From Betaproteobacteria bacterium HGW-Betaproteobacteria-3 (lineage in GTDB: Bacteria; Pseudomonadota; Gammaproteobacteria; Burkholderiales; Burkholderiaceae_C), in assembly GCA_002842205.1 (NCBI GenBank), contig PHCI01000021.1, positions 1 through 64,000 of the forward strand: a stretch of 64,000 nucleotides of DNA, given 5' to 3'. The notes beneath the pieces are model-generated. The model made no database searches, was not told where the DNA came from, and saw nothing but the letters and a program-made list of their open reading frames with translations. The translations under genes and the position numbers were made by a program. Shown here piece after piece: positions 8,451 through 15,778 of the stretch. How positions within the stretch are numbered: the first letter of the stretch is position 1; each line of letters opens with the position of its first letter.

Positions 8451-9161
8451 ATGATGACGTCTTCAAACCTGCTGCGGCGGCATTGGGCTGCCGCAAGCGA
8501 CACGGAAATTGCGGATTCCTTGCGCTCTGCGCACACCAGTCTCAAGGCGTTTTCGCGGGTCACCAACCGTGCCGGCTCACTGCTGCAGAGTTGGGTGAAA
8601 AAGGCGGCCGTGGTCGAATATGACCACTATCCACCGAATGACGTGGTGGATGGCCGAAGCGGATCCCAGTTCTTTTATCATTGCCACCGCTCGGCGGAGA
8701 CCGAACATGGGCATGTTCACCTGTTCTGGCACGCCACGGCTTCGGGCAAGCGTCGCTACTTCACTGGAAACAAACCCAACTGGGGCACGACGGCCCCTTC
8801 CCATCTTTTGGCCATTTCGCTGGACGATCGCGGGTTGCCGGTTGCCCTTTTCACAGTCAATCTGTGGGTCACGGACGGTCATTGGTTTGATGCCGAAACG
8901 ACACTCGGGATGGTGGATCGATTCAGGCTCGAAGGGGTGCCCGGCCATGTCGGCTCCTGCGCGTGGATCACCCACTTTGTCCGGATGTACCGGCCGGTCA
9001 TAGCCGAGTTGATGCATCGACGGGATCGGCGGTTGGCACGCTACAAGGATTTCGACCGTGCGCTGCAAAACCGGCGGCTGGAGGTGACAAGCCTGATCAA
9101 CGTCGACTGGGCGTCGGACCTTGATGCCCTGGAGGTCGAATCTACAAGGCGCAAAGCCTGA
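8451..9161 (+). CDS. Conserved hypothetical protein, possibly DUF6969 family
   Basis: This soluble protein of about 236 residues has a helical N-terminus and a His-rich central block, EYDHYPPNDVVDGRSGSQFFYH followed by ETEHGHVHLFWH. It then shows NLWVTDGHWFDAETT and FVRMYRPVIAELMHRRD. The HGHVHLF motif recalls the DUF6969 family, which has no known function. The His cluster could bind a metal, which would fit its place next to the Cys-rich precursor. No convincing ribosome site precedes the ATG, so the start is uncertain. It converges with the metallophosphoesterase-like gene, 42 bases away. Confidence 0.55.
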   Translation: MMTSSNLLRRHWAAASDTEIADSLRSAHTSLKAFSRVTNRAGSLLQSWVKKAAVVEYDHYPPNDVVDGRSGSQFFYHCHRSAETEHGHVHLFWHATASGKRRYFTGNKPNWGTTAPSHLLAISLDDRGLPVALFTVNLWVTDGHWFDAETTLGMVDRFRLEGVPGHVGSCAWITHFVRMYRPVIAELMHRRDRRLARYKDFDRALQNRRLEVTSLINVDWASDLDALEVESTRRKA

Positions 9162-9203
9162 AAGCTGCTCAGACGGTCGGCCAAGACGGGCGCCAAAATG
9201 GCG

Positions 9204-10181
9204 TTACAGCGGACTCCGCAGGGCACTTCCCACTTCAAACGCGGGGCCTTCCGATATGCGCCGGAAGTACGAAACCCAGGCGTCGCTTCCGGGCGGCCAC
9301 TGGCGGACAAAATCGGCTTGCCAGCGCGTCGCGTCGAATCGGACCGGCAACAATGAAAGGTAAGCGCCTGCCACGCAAACTTCGCGCAGTGTTTCATGCG
9401 GCGAAGGTGCAATGCCGATCCGCGTGATCAATCCCCTCGGGTCGCCGGTGAAATTCGGCATGCCGGCAGCGCCGTTGTTCGCAATCCAGCCGGTTGTTCC
9501 CGACGTTTTCTCCAATCCACGCAAAGCGGGAAGGCAAGTGTGGGTGCTGGTGAAAACATCGACCGCGGCAGCGTCAAACATCTGCTGCAGCCACGGCCAT
9601 GCTTGCGGTGCATTCATTTCGTGGGTGTCAAAGCGCCAGCCTGCCAGAGACTCGGCATCGCCGTGGACCACGCCGACGCGGCATTGGGCGACGGTGTAGC
9701 GTGCAACCATGGGCAGACGCGAAAGCTGGGAGCAAATTTCTGGATGACGCGTTGCCGTGGCGCGCAGTCTGGCATGAATCCGGTTGGAGCGCTCGACCAC
9801 ATCGCCCCCGACGTTGGGCGGATAAGCGCAGCCACAACCCGCTTCATGGGTTGGGGCATCGAACTCGGCTTCGACGTTACCAAGAATCGCATCATGCGAA
9901 AGCACGCGTCGATTGATTTCCGAAAAGTTCTCGTCCGTAATATTGAACCAGTTGAAGTCGCCATTGAAGCACAGCGTTGCGGGCTGTGCTTCTGCATTTG
10001 CCATGGTCTCCAAACTGTCGAGTGCCTGCAAATTTCCGTACAAACCGCCCACGACATACAGGGTTTGCGTGGTTTTCACGGGAGCCGAGGCGATGGTGTT
10101 GGCGCCGTAAACATAGCGGAGCGGGCACACGCGCCCGGCGCCGTGCGAGGTTATCCCGGATATCGTGGGACTCTGCATCAA
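9204..10181 (-). CDS. Divergent metallophosphoesterase-like protein
   Basis: This 325-residue protein has the order of blocks expected in calcineurin-type phosphoesterases, but several ligands are altered. YVVGGLYGNLQAL stands where D-x-H-G-N would be, CFNGDFNWF where GDxxD would be, and AILGNVEAE where GNHD would be. VGVVHGDAESLAGW and STHTCLPAL match the later blocks. A GCGCAYPP segment in the middle adds two Cys. It follows the ArsS-type gene on the same strand after 106 bases, suggesting co-transcription, so a role in the same arsenic pathway is plausible but inferred. Confidence 0.6.
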   Translation of the reverse strand: MMQSPTISGITSHGAGRVCPLRYVYGANTIASAPVKTTQTLYVVGGLYGNLQALDSLETMANAEAQPATLCFNGDFNWFNITDENFSEINRRVLSHDAILGNVEAEFDAPTHEAGCGCAYPPNVGGDVVERSNRIHARLRATATRHPEICSQLSRLPMVARYTVAQCRVGVVHGDAESLAGWRFDTHEMNAPQAWPWLQQMFDAAAVDVFTSTHTCLPALRGLEKTSGTTGWIANNGAAGMPNFTGDPRGLITRIGIAPSPHETLREVCVAGAYLSLLPVRFDATRWQADFVRQWPPGSDAWVSYFRRISEGPAFEVGSALRSPL

Positions 10182-10287
10182 TGGTGCCTGAAGTCTGGAC
10201 TTGCGCAGATCAGATCAAGGACCTCCGGGTCGGTGGCAACCGAATCCGGTGAAGCCCAATGATCCAGCGGCTATGGGTTTGGCGCCA

Positions 10288-11289
10288 TCACACGGATTGA
10301 CGCATGTCGGCGGATGCGGGGACGTTGCTCAACGCACCCCCGCAACTCGACCCTTGACCCGCCGTACAACCGAAGCAGTGGTCTGCAATACGGACGGCAT
10401 GATCGTCAAGCTGGTTGGCTTCGAGGGCGCTGATATGGATCCGGGGGTGGCCATCCTGACGGATGGGCAGACCGAGTTGCTGGTTGAAGTCGCAATCGTA
10501 CAGATAGCCTTGCCAATCCACGCTCAGGGTGTTGCGGCACATGACATTGTCCAGATTGGCTTCGCGGTGGGCCGAGCGCAACAACTGCATATAGGTGTTG
10601 AACTCACCCTTGGAGACCAGGGTTGACCCGAAGCGCTGGATCGGCATGTTTGCCAGGGTGAACAACTGGTTGAAAACGACACCGAAATGCGACATCAGAT
10701 GACGCTTGTATTCTGCCTCCAGCGCCTCCTGCGGGGGCGGCAGGTTGGCTCCCTGGGGGTTGTAGACGAGGTCCAGGACGAGGCCGCTGCCAGGCTGGCC
10801 ATACCCCAAGGCGTTGAGTTGCTGCAGCCCGCGGATGCTGGCGTCAAACACGCCTTTGCCGCGCTGCTTGTCGACATTGTCCTCAAGGTAGCAGGGCATG
10901 GACGCGACAATCTCCACGTGGTGGGCTGCAAGGAACTCTGCCAGATTTTCCTGGCCAGGCTCCTCCAGAATGGTCAGGTTGCAGCGGTCGATGACCTTGA
11001 CACCGCGCGCACGCGCGGCGACGACAAGGCGACAAAAATGTGGGTTGAGCTCGGGGGCGCCACCGGTGAGGTCCAGGGTGCGGACTTCCGGGTTGGCGTC
11101 CAGATGGGCAATCAGCATGTCTACCGTTTCAGGCGACATCTCTTCGGTTCGGTTGGGACCGGCGTTGACGTGACAATGGACGCAACTCTGATTGCAGCGG
11201 TAACCCAGATTCACCTGCAGCGTCTCGACCGCGCGGCGGCGCAACGGCGGAAAATTTGTCTTGGTCAGTAATTGGAGGGTTGCGTGCAT
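10288..11289 (-). CDS. arsS: Arsenosugar-biosynthesis-type radical SAM protein (ArsS family)
   Basis: The 333-residue enzyme has the radical SAM cluster motif CNQSCVHCHVNAGPNR near residue 30, then LDLTGGAPELNPHF. The C-terminal DUF3641-type region is Cys-rich, with MCRNTLSVDWQGYLYDCDFN and HCFGCTAGQGSSCGG. This arrangement defines the ArsS family, implicated in joining arsenic to the 5'-deoxyadenosyl carbon of SAM. Some members carry selenocysteine in the C-terminal region; here it is Cys. The start MHATLQLL was chosen because upstream codons look noncoding; no clear Shine-Dalgarno is seen. It is divergent from nrtS and the ECF gene. Confidence 0.82.
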   Translation of the reverse strand: MHATLQLLTKTNFPPLRRRAVETLQVNLGYRCNQSCVHCHVNAGPNRTEEMSPETVDMLIAHLDANPEVRTLDLTGGAPELNPHFCRLVVAARARGVKVIDRCNLTILEEPGQENLAEFLAAHHVEIVASMPCYLEDNVDKQRGKGVFDASIRGLQQLNALGYGQPGSGLVLDLVYNPQGANLPPPQEALEAEYKRHLMSHFGVVFNQLFTLANMPIQRFGSTLVSKGEFNTYMQLLRSAHREANLDNVMCRNTLSVDWQGYLYDCDFNQQLGLPIRQDGHPRIHISALEANQLDDHAVRIADHCFGCTAGQGSSCGGALSNVPASADMRQSV

Positions 11290-11508
11290 GGAGGCTTTCA
11301 AGGAGGTATGCCATTTTGACGGGAATCCAGCCGAATCCTTACAGTCGTTCCCGACTTTCCTCGTTTGTTTCGTTTGCGCCGCCAGCTCGGATTGCCCGCA
11401 GTCAGTCGGTGCGCGCATGGTCGCTCCGCGGTGCATGACCGGCGGCTTGCGGGGATAATCGTTTCAGATACATTGGGCGGTTCAACAAGCATTTGTGGGC
11501 GAAATGCC

Positions 11509-11754
11509 ATGGCATTGGAAAAAACCTCTGGAAGACCCGTTGTCAGTGTGATGTTCAAACCCAGGATCGTTCGGGCCGCGATCAAGGTTGCGGTGATCGT
11601 CGGCACGATTCTCAATGTGATCAACAACGGCGAGCAGATTTGGTCCCATCAGGTGGTCAGTATCTGGCCGATTGCGATGAATTATCTCGTGCCTTTCTGT
11701 GTTTCAAGCTACAGCGCAGCCCGCAATGAATTGCAGCGGGCGATAGAGGGTTGA
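11509..11754 (+). CDS. NrtS-like small membrane protein
   Basis: The protein has about 81 residues and two hydrophobic helices: IVRAAIKVAVIVGTILNVINNGEQIW and IWPIAMNYLVPFCVSSYSAAR. The INNGEQ and NYLVPFCVSSYSA motifs match the NrtS family, annotated as nitrate/nitrite transporters on the basis of a few members. The ECF sigma factor gene begins immediately after its stop codon, so the two are co-translated. That linkage suggests a role in sensing or membrane homeostasis rather than bulk nitrate uptake here. The start is uncertain; a shorter form could begin at MFKPRI. Confidence 0.65.
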   Translation: MALEKTSGRPVVSVMFKPRIVRAAIKVAVIVGTILNVINNGEQIWSHQVVSIWPIAMNYLVPFCVSSYSAARNELQRAIEG

Positions 11755-12384
11755 ATGACCGAAGATGCACTGCTTCCGGTCGCGGACGAACGGTCCTCCT
11801 TACGCGGAATTGGCGTGGAGTCTTTGCTCGCCATCCGTTCCGACATGTTCCGCTTTGCCCGGTTGCAGGTCGGAAATCCCGAACTGGCGGAGGATCTGGT
11901 GCAGGAATCGATTGAAGCGGCACTGCGCAACGCTTCATCTTTTTCAGGCAAGTCGACACTTAAAACGTGGATTTTCGCCATCCTGAAAAACCGCATCATC
12001 GACCACCTGCGGCAGGCCAAAAGGACGGTGACCTTTTCCTGCCTGATGGAGGAGGGCGAGGAGTGGCAGGAGCGCCTGGAATCCCTGTTCAATGAACAAG
12101 GCCGGTGGCGTGCGGAAATGCGTCCGGTGGCGTGGCCCAGCCCTGAAGACGCCATCCAGTCGCGACAGTTCTGGGTCGTTTTCGAAACCTGTCTTGATCA
12201 TTTGCCGTCGAGCACGGCGCAGGTGTTCATGATGCGGGAGGTGCTGGGCTTTGACGCCGATGAGGTCTGCGCGCAGCTCAATATCTCGACCGGCAACCTG
12301 CATGTCATCCTGCACCGGGCGCGCATGAAGCTTCGCGTCTGTCTGGAAAACGGCTGGGTCCGAGAAAGGGTGAAAACATGCTGA
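11755..12384 (+). CDS. ECF-type RNA polymerase sigma factor
   Basis: This 209-residue sigma-70 family protein has region 2 (FRFARLQVGNPELAEDLVQES, then STLKTWIFAILKNRIIDHLRQ) and region 4 (FETCLDHLPSSTAQVFMMREVLGFDADEVCAQLNIS, then HVILHRARMKLR). The insert between regions is somewhat long (about residues 95-130). The ATG directly follows the nrtS stop, and the 3' end overlaps the zinc-finger gene by seven bases, forming a tight three-gene unit. ECF factors often control DUF692/DUF2282/DoxX loci, so the bufferin genes 3.5 kb away are candidate targets. That link is inferred. Confidence 0.88.
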   Translation: MTEDALLPVADERSSLRGIGVESLLAIRSDMFRFARLQVGNPELAEDLVQESIEAALRNASSFSGKSTLKTWIFAILKNRIIDHLRQAKRTVTFSCLMEEGEEWQERLESLFNEQGRWRAEMRPVAWPSPEDAIQSRQFWVVFETCLDHLPSSTAQVFMMREVLGFDADEVCAQLNISTGNLHVILHRARMKLRVCLENGWVRERVKTC

Positions 12385-12593
12385 ACTGTACGGGGGCGAC
12401 CGAGCTTTGTTCTTTGGAGATGGAGAGAAAGCTGACCTTGCGCGAGGACGTCTCGCTGAAAACCCATCTGATGATATGCACCGGGTGCATGAATTTTCGC
12501 AAGCAGATGCAAGGCTTGCACCAGATGATGCAGGCCTACGCCGAGGGGCGTGGCGAATCTGCTTCCGCGCCCAATCAGAGCGAGCGCGACTGA
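12378..12593 (+). CDS. Small zinc-finger (zf-HC2-like) protein, putative anti-sigma factor
   Basis: The protein has 71 residues with the pattern H-x3-C-x2-C (THLMICTGCMNFRKQMQ) near residues 30-38, typical of the N-terminal zinc-binding domain of ECF anti-sigma factors. It has no membrane segment, so it would be a soluble regulator. The start codon lies inside the end of the sigma gene (seven-base overlap), so synthesis is coupled. Direct binding to the sigma factor is expected from family knowledge but cannot be shown here. Confidence 0.7.
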   Translation: MLNCTGATELCSLEMERKLTLREDVSLKTHLMICTGCMNFRKQMQGLHQMMQAYAEGRGESASAPNQSERD

Positions 12594-12666
12594 AAGATGA
12601 CCCGACACGGGCAACGCTGCGACGGCCAGTTGCGCCCTTCGGAGGCGAACTGTGGCCGTCAGACCC

Positions 12667-13710
12667 TCACATCGTCAGGTGGTAAAAAAAGTAGTCGTCA
12701 CGCACGAGATGATCGTCGGTCACGTGATGGATCAACCCAAAACCGTGCAACCGGTTGAGGAAGATCTCGGCATCATGGCGCTTTAAAAGGTAATACGTGC
12801 ACAGCCAGTCGATGGCCTCTGCGCCTACCAAGCAGTCCGGATAGGTTTTGCCTCTGTACATCCGGTCACGGATCTCCACAACCGTCCCGGATCTGAGCAG
12901 CTTGAACACATTGCCAGGATCAAGCCGGTCAGACGAAGTGGACACGGTGGTGCGGTAAAAGAACTGTGCGTCGGCGAAGGCCTGCTCATGCACCACATGA
13001 TGGACCAAGTCCAGCTGCTGCAACGCCAGGCCCAGAGCGACAGAAATTTCCCGCGAAATCGAATATTGCGATGCCAGCCATGAAACGGCTTCGCTGCCAA
13101 CAAAACACGCCGGATAGGTTTTTAGTTTGTAGGTCCGTTGCAATGCCTTGGCATTGGAGGCCAGGGCCGACGCGAGGTTTTCTGCCGTCAGACCGGTGGT
13201 CTGACGGATCAGCCCTCGGGGGCTTGCGCCATTGCAGGTAACACCCATGGCACTGAAATACGCCGCCAGTTTGTCCGGGGGCGGCGGTGGAATCTTCAGT
13301 AAGGCTGCGATTTCATGCAAGTCGGCGCTGGCTTCAGCGGTCAGGCTCGCTGGGGAGACTTCGGCCAACAACCCACAAAATCCCAGCCGCTGGACCCATT
13401 TTCGATCGGATTCCCAGACATGTCCTTTGCCATGCCGCGTCAAAAGGACTCGCTTTCGCAGCTCGGGATCGTTGAAGACCCGTTCAAGGCCCAGGATGGT
13501 TTGCGGCACCGTGGCGAGCCCCCTGAGGTTGATGATGGCAACCGTCCTTGGGCGCTGGCGCAAGGACTGGGCGAGCGATTTGACGGCGCCCTCGTCCAAC
13601 GGCATGTCTTCCGGGATCACATTCATGCCCATCAGTGCGGCGCGCAATGTACGTCGCTCATCCGCGTTGTGGGTCAGCAGGAACGCTGTGGGAACTTCGG
13701 CGTGCTTCAT
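12667..13710 (-). CDS. Protein with two DEP domains and a receiver-like N-terminus
   Basis: The 347-residue protein (start MKHAEVPTAF) has three parts. Residues 1-125 look like a degenerate receiver (AFLLTHNADERRTLRAAL, TVAIINLRGLA) with no evident phospho-acceptor context. Two similar DEP domains follow, near residues 185-255 and 270-345. The shared pattern is YPxCxVGxEAxxWL, then a helix ending in GLIHHV or LVHHV, and a final FFY aromatic cluster. DEP domains usually mediate membrane or partner contacts in eukaryotic signalling and are less common in bacteria. The gene converges with the ECF/zinc-finger unit, and its upstream region carries a hairpin. Confidence 0.7.
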   Translation of the reverse strand: MKHAEVPTAFLLTHNADERRTLRAALMGMNVIPEDMPLDEGAVKSLAQSLRQRPRTVAIINLRGLATVPQTILGLERVFNDPELRKRVLLTRHGKGHVWESDRKWVQRLGFCGLLAEVSPASLTAEASADLHEIAALLKIPPPPPDKLAAYFSAMGVTCNGASPRGLIRQTTGLTAENLASALASNAKALQRTYKLKTYPACFVGSEAVSWLASQYSISREISVALGLALQQLDLVHHVVHEQAFADAQFFYRTTVSTSSDRLDPGNVFKLLRSGTVVEIRDRMYRGKTYPDCLVGAEAIDWLCTYYLLKRHDAEIFLNRLHGFGLIHHVTDDHLVRDDYFFYHLTM

Positions 13711-13803
13711 GGGGTTGCTGAATCCTGCTTCGTTCTTGGATTGCTCATGACGTCGTGATTCATTTGTCCCGCAATGGTTCTTCCGGTGGCTGGGACGCAA
13801 AAA

Positions 13804-13855
13804 CGAAAAAAGCCCACTATCCAAAAAGATAGCGGACTTCCCTTTTTCATTTTCA
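13804..13855. terminator. Hairpin with A/T flanks, possible bidirectional terminator or leader
   Basis: The arms AGCCCACTATC and GATAGCGGACT pair around a CAAAAA loop with G-U pairs, flanked by an A-rich run on the left and CTTTTTC on the right. It lies about 95 bases upstream of the DEP-gene start and 230 bases before tetR. The rest of the 13,711-14,088 interval shows no convincing gene. Confidence 0.4.
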
Positions 13856-14040
13856 GTGATGCGCTGTGTCCAGCATTCCGCCTTGGTATTGACCAGGTCA
13901 GTGATCGGGATTGTAGAGTGCAAGTCTGAGGTTGAGGCCATTTCTGGCGTCAGATCGACCGCCTGGCGCCGAGGAACGGAGATTCCAAGTGGCGGAGTCG
14001 CCACCGCGGGTGGGAGCGCTTTCGTCACGATTTGTCTTGA

Positions 14041-14052
14041 CCGATCGTTTCG
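14041..14052. promoter_or_regulatory. Operator-like half site ahead of tetR
   Basis: CCGATCGTTTCG here is almost the same as CCGATCGTTCC at 17,403. Read on the other strand it resembles the GGAACAATC half of the two sites before the CMD gene. It lies 37 bases upstream of the tetR start, a good place for autoregulation. Confidence 0.4.
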
Positions 14053-14088
14053 CTAAATTTATATTCGCGGTCACAGGAGACTGAATCA

Positions 14089-14670
14089 ATGCCTTGGGAA
14101 AAGAATTTTGACGTTCCGCAAACCTTGAACAAGGCGATGAAGGTCTTTTGGGCGCGTGGATACGAAGCCACGTCAGTCCAGGACCTGATTGACGAGATGG
14201 GAATCAATCGGGGCAGCATGTACAGCACGTTTGGTGACAAGAGAAGCCTGTTCATTGCTGCGCTGCGCATGTATGACCGTGAATTTCGCAGCGCCCAGCT
14301 GTTCGAGATAGAGCTGAAATATCCGGGCAAGGCGGGTATTCGCGCTTTGTTCGACGGCTGGGTTGAGACGGTGATGAATGACCCGGCGCATGGCGGATGC
14401 TTCCTGACGAACACGGCGCTTGAGTTGGCGACGCACGATCCGGAAATCGGCGCCTTGGTCGCCGAGAGCCAGGCGGACATAGAAAACTTCTTTCGGCGGC
14501 TTTTGCGGCAAGCCCAGGACATAGGGCAGATTCCTGCACATCGCGATCCGGATGAGTTGGCGCGAACGTTGCTCGCGACCCTGGTCGGCTTGCTCGTGTT
14601 GGGGCGCAGTCGACCGGAGCCCACGCTTTTGCATTCGATCGTCGAAGGGGCGATGGCGACCTTGAATTAG
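14089..14670 (+). CDS. TetR/AcrR family transcriptional regulator
   Basis: This 193-residue repressor has an N-terminal TetR helix-turn-helix: AMKVFWARGYEATSVQDLIDEMGINRGSMYSTFGDKRSLF. The ligand domain contains FDGWVETVMNDPAHGGCFLTNTALELA, a pattern of the YcdC/AcrR-like subgroup. A GGAGA site precedes the ATG. It is followed on the same strand by a CMD-family gene, a glutaredoxin and a porin. Two imperfect copies of an operator-like palindrome lie between it and the CMD gene, so it probably represses that unit. Confidence 0.88.
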   Translation: MPWEKNFDVPQTLNKAMKVFWARGYEATSVQDLIDEMGINRGSMYSTFGDKRSLFIAALRMYDREFRSAQLFEIELKYPGKAGIRALFDGWVETVMNDPAHGGCFLTNTALELATHDPEIGALVAESQADIENFFRRLLRQAQDIGQIPAHRDPDELARTLLATLVGLLVLGRSRPEPTLLHSIVEGAMATLN

Positions 14671-14690
14671 TTGTTTTTTTTGACTTATTT

Positions 14691-14704
14691 GGAACAATCA
14701 TTCC
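14691..14704. promoter_or_regulatory. Operator-like inverted repeat, copy 1
   Basis: GGAACAATCATTCC sits in a context (T-rich run, then TGACTTATTT, and CATACGAAAGGAG after) that is repeated 90 bases downstream. It lies 21 bases after the tetR stop. This copy ends in a ribosome-site-like AAGGAG but no gene follows it. Confidence 0.45.
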
Positions 14705-14780
14705 ATACGAAAGGAGAGCCCCAGCCAACCCTGCACAGCCACACCATCTTCAAAGATTTACCCATTTTTTTAGTCAATTT

Positions 14781-14794
14781 GGAACAAATGTTCC
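14781..14794. promoter_or_regulatory. Operator-like inverted repeat, copy 2
   Basis: GGAACAAATGTTCC is a near-perfect palindrome placed 18 bases before the CMD start and just ahead of its AAGGAGA ribosome site. It and the surrounding bases duplicate the copy at 14,691. A repressor bound here would block transcription of the CMD/grx/porin genes; the adjacent TetR protein is the obvious candidate. Confidence 0.5.
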
Positions 14795-14812
14795 ATACAA
14801 AACAAGGAGACC

Positions 14813-15385
14813 ATGATGTCCGTATCCTATGTAGAACGTGCCCAGGCCAACCCGGAGACGCTCGCCTTTTATGACAAGGCCGAGCAGCGGTTCGAGATGC
14901 TGCTCAACATCTTCAAGGTATTCGGCCATACCCCCGAGCTCGGTACCGTTTTTACCGATCTGATCATGGCCATCCTCAAGGATGGCAAGCTTGACTGGGT
15001 GACCAAGGAGTTGCTGATTCTCAAGGCGACGCACCGGAACGACTGTCAGTACTGCGTGGTCCAGCACGAGACGCTGAGCAAACGCCTGGGTATTTCCGAC
15101 GCCAAGATTGCCGACATCGGTGGCGACAAATACAAGACCAGCCCGCATTTCACTGACGCCGAGAAGGCCCTGATGGATCTGACAGTCCAGATCGGGATCG
15201 ACGCCAACCGTTTGTCCAAGGACCTGTGGACCCGGTTGCACCAGCACTTCACCGAACCGCAGATCGTCGAGGCGGTTTTCACCATCACCGTCTACATCGC
15301 CGTGAGCAAGTTTGGCGATGCTTTGGGCGTGGCGTTGGAGCCCGTGTTCAGCGGTCTCGATCCGATCCTTCACGTCAACCACTGA
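14813..15385 (+). CDS. Carboxymuconolactone decarboxylase (AhpD-like) family protein
   Basis: This 190-residue all-helical protein has the CMD/AhpD redox motif C-x-x-C-x3-H (DCQYCVVQHETLSKRLG) near residue 78, followed by the second helical repeat MDLTVQIGIDANRLS and QIVEAVFTITVYIAVSKFGDALG. Proteins with this intact Cys pair act as alkylhydroperoxidases or thiol-disulfide partners. A glutaredoxin gene 46 bases downstream supports a thiol-redox role. A strong AAGGAGA site precedes the ATG; a second ATG follows directly. Likely regulated by the upstream TetR protein. Confidence 0.8.
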   Translation: MMSVSYVERAQANPETLAFYDKAEQRFEMLLNIFKVFGHTPELGTVFTDLIMAILKDGKLDWVTKELLILKATHRNDCQYCVVQHETLSKRLGISDAKIADIGGDKYKTSPHFTDAEKALMDLTVQIGIDANRLSKDLWTRLHQHFTEPQIVEAVFTITVYIAVSKFGDALGVALEPVFSGLDPILHVNH

Positions 15386-15430
15386 AGTCGGGCGCAGCGC
15401 TCGTCGGGACAACCCCAGGAGATCGGTCTC

Positions 15431-15697
15431 ATGCCCATGATAGAAATTTTCTCAGGCCCGAACTGCGGCTACTGCGCACGTGCCAAAACCCTGTTGAGTG
15501 AACGGAATCTCGCCTATTCCGATCTCGACATCAGCCACGACGAAAACCGCCGGGAGTTGCTCAAGCGACTTCCACGTTCGAAGACGATTCCCCAGATATT
15601 TATCGATGGCGAGCACATCGGTGGATGCGAGGACCTGGAGATTCTCGATCAAAAGGGGGAACTGAAGCGCCTGATGGATCCAGGCGCGCAAGTCTGA
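15431..15697 (+). CDS. grxC: Glutaredoxin 3-like protein
   Basis: This 88-residue thioredoxin-fold protein has the dithiol active site CGYC (FSGPNCGYCARAKTLL), the cis-Pro segment TIPQIFIDGEHIGG and the GSH-contact motif CEDLEIL. It reduces protein disulfides or glutathione mixed disulfides in the cytoplasm. It is placed between a CMD-family peroxidase-like gene and a porin, on the same strand, suggesting it recycles the CMD protein. An AGGAG site lies ahead of the start. Confidence 0.88.
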   Translation: MPMIEIFSGPNCGYCARAKTLLSERNLAYSDLDISHDENRRELLKRLPRSKTIPQIFIDGEHIGGCEDLEILDQKGELKRLMDPGAQV

Positions 15698-15778
15698 CCC
15701 CAACCGCGGGGTCCGTTTTCATCAACATCAACAACCCGCGCGATCCAACATCGGTTCGCGCAGTTCAGGAGACATGAA

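Noticed and set aside
10288-10345. Selenocysteine in the ArsS-type C-terminus
   Set aside because: The Cys-rich motif reads HCFGCTAGQGSSCGG with ordinary TGC/TGT-type codons and the frame closes normally after it.
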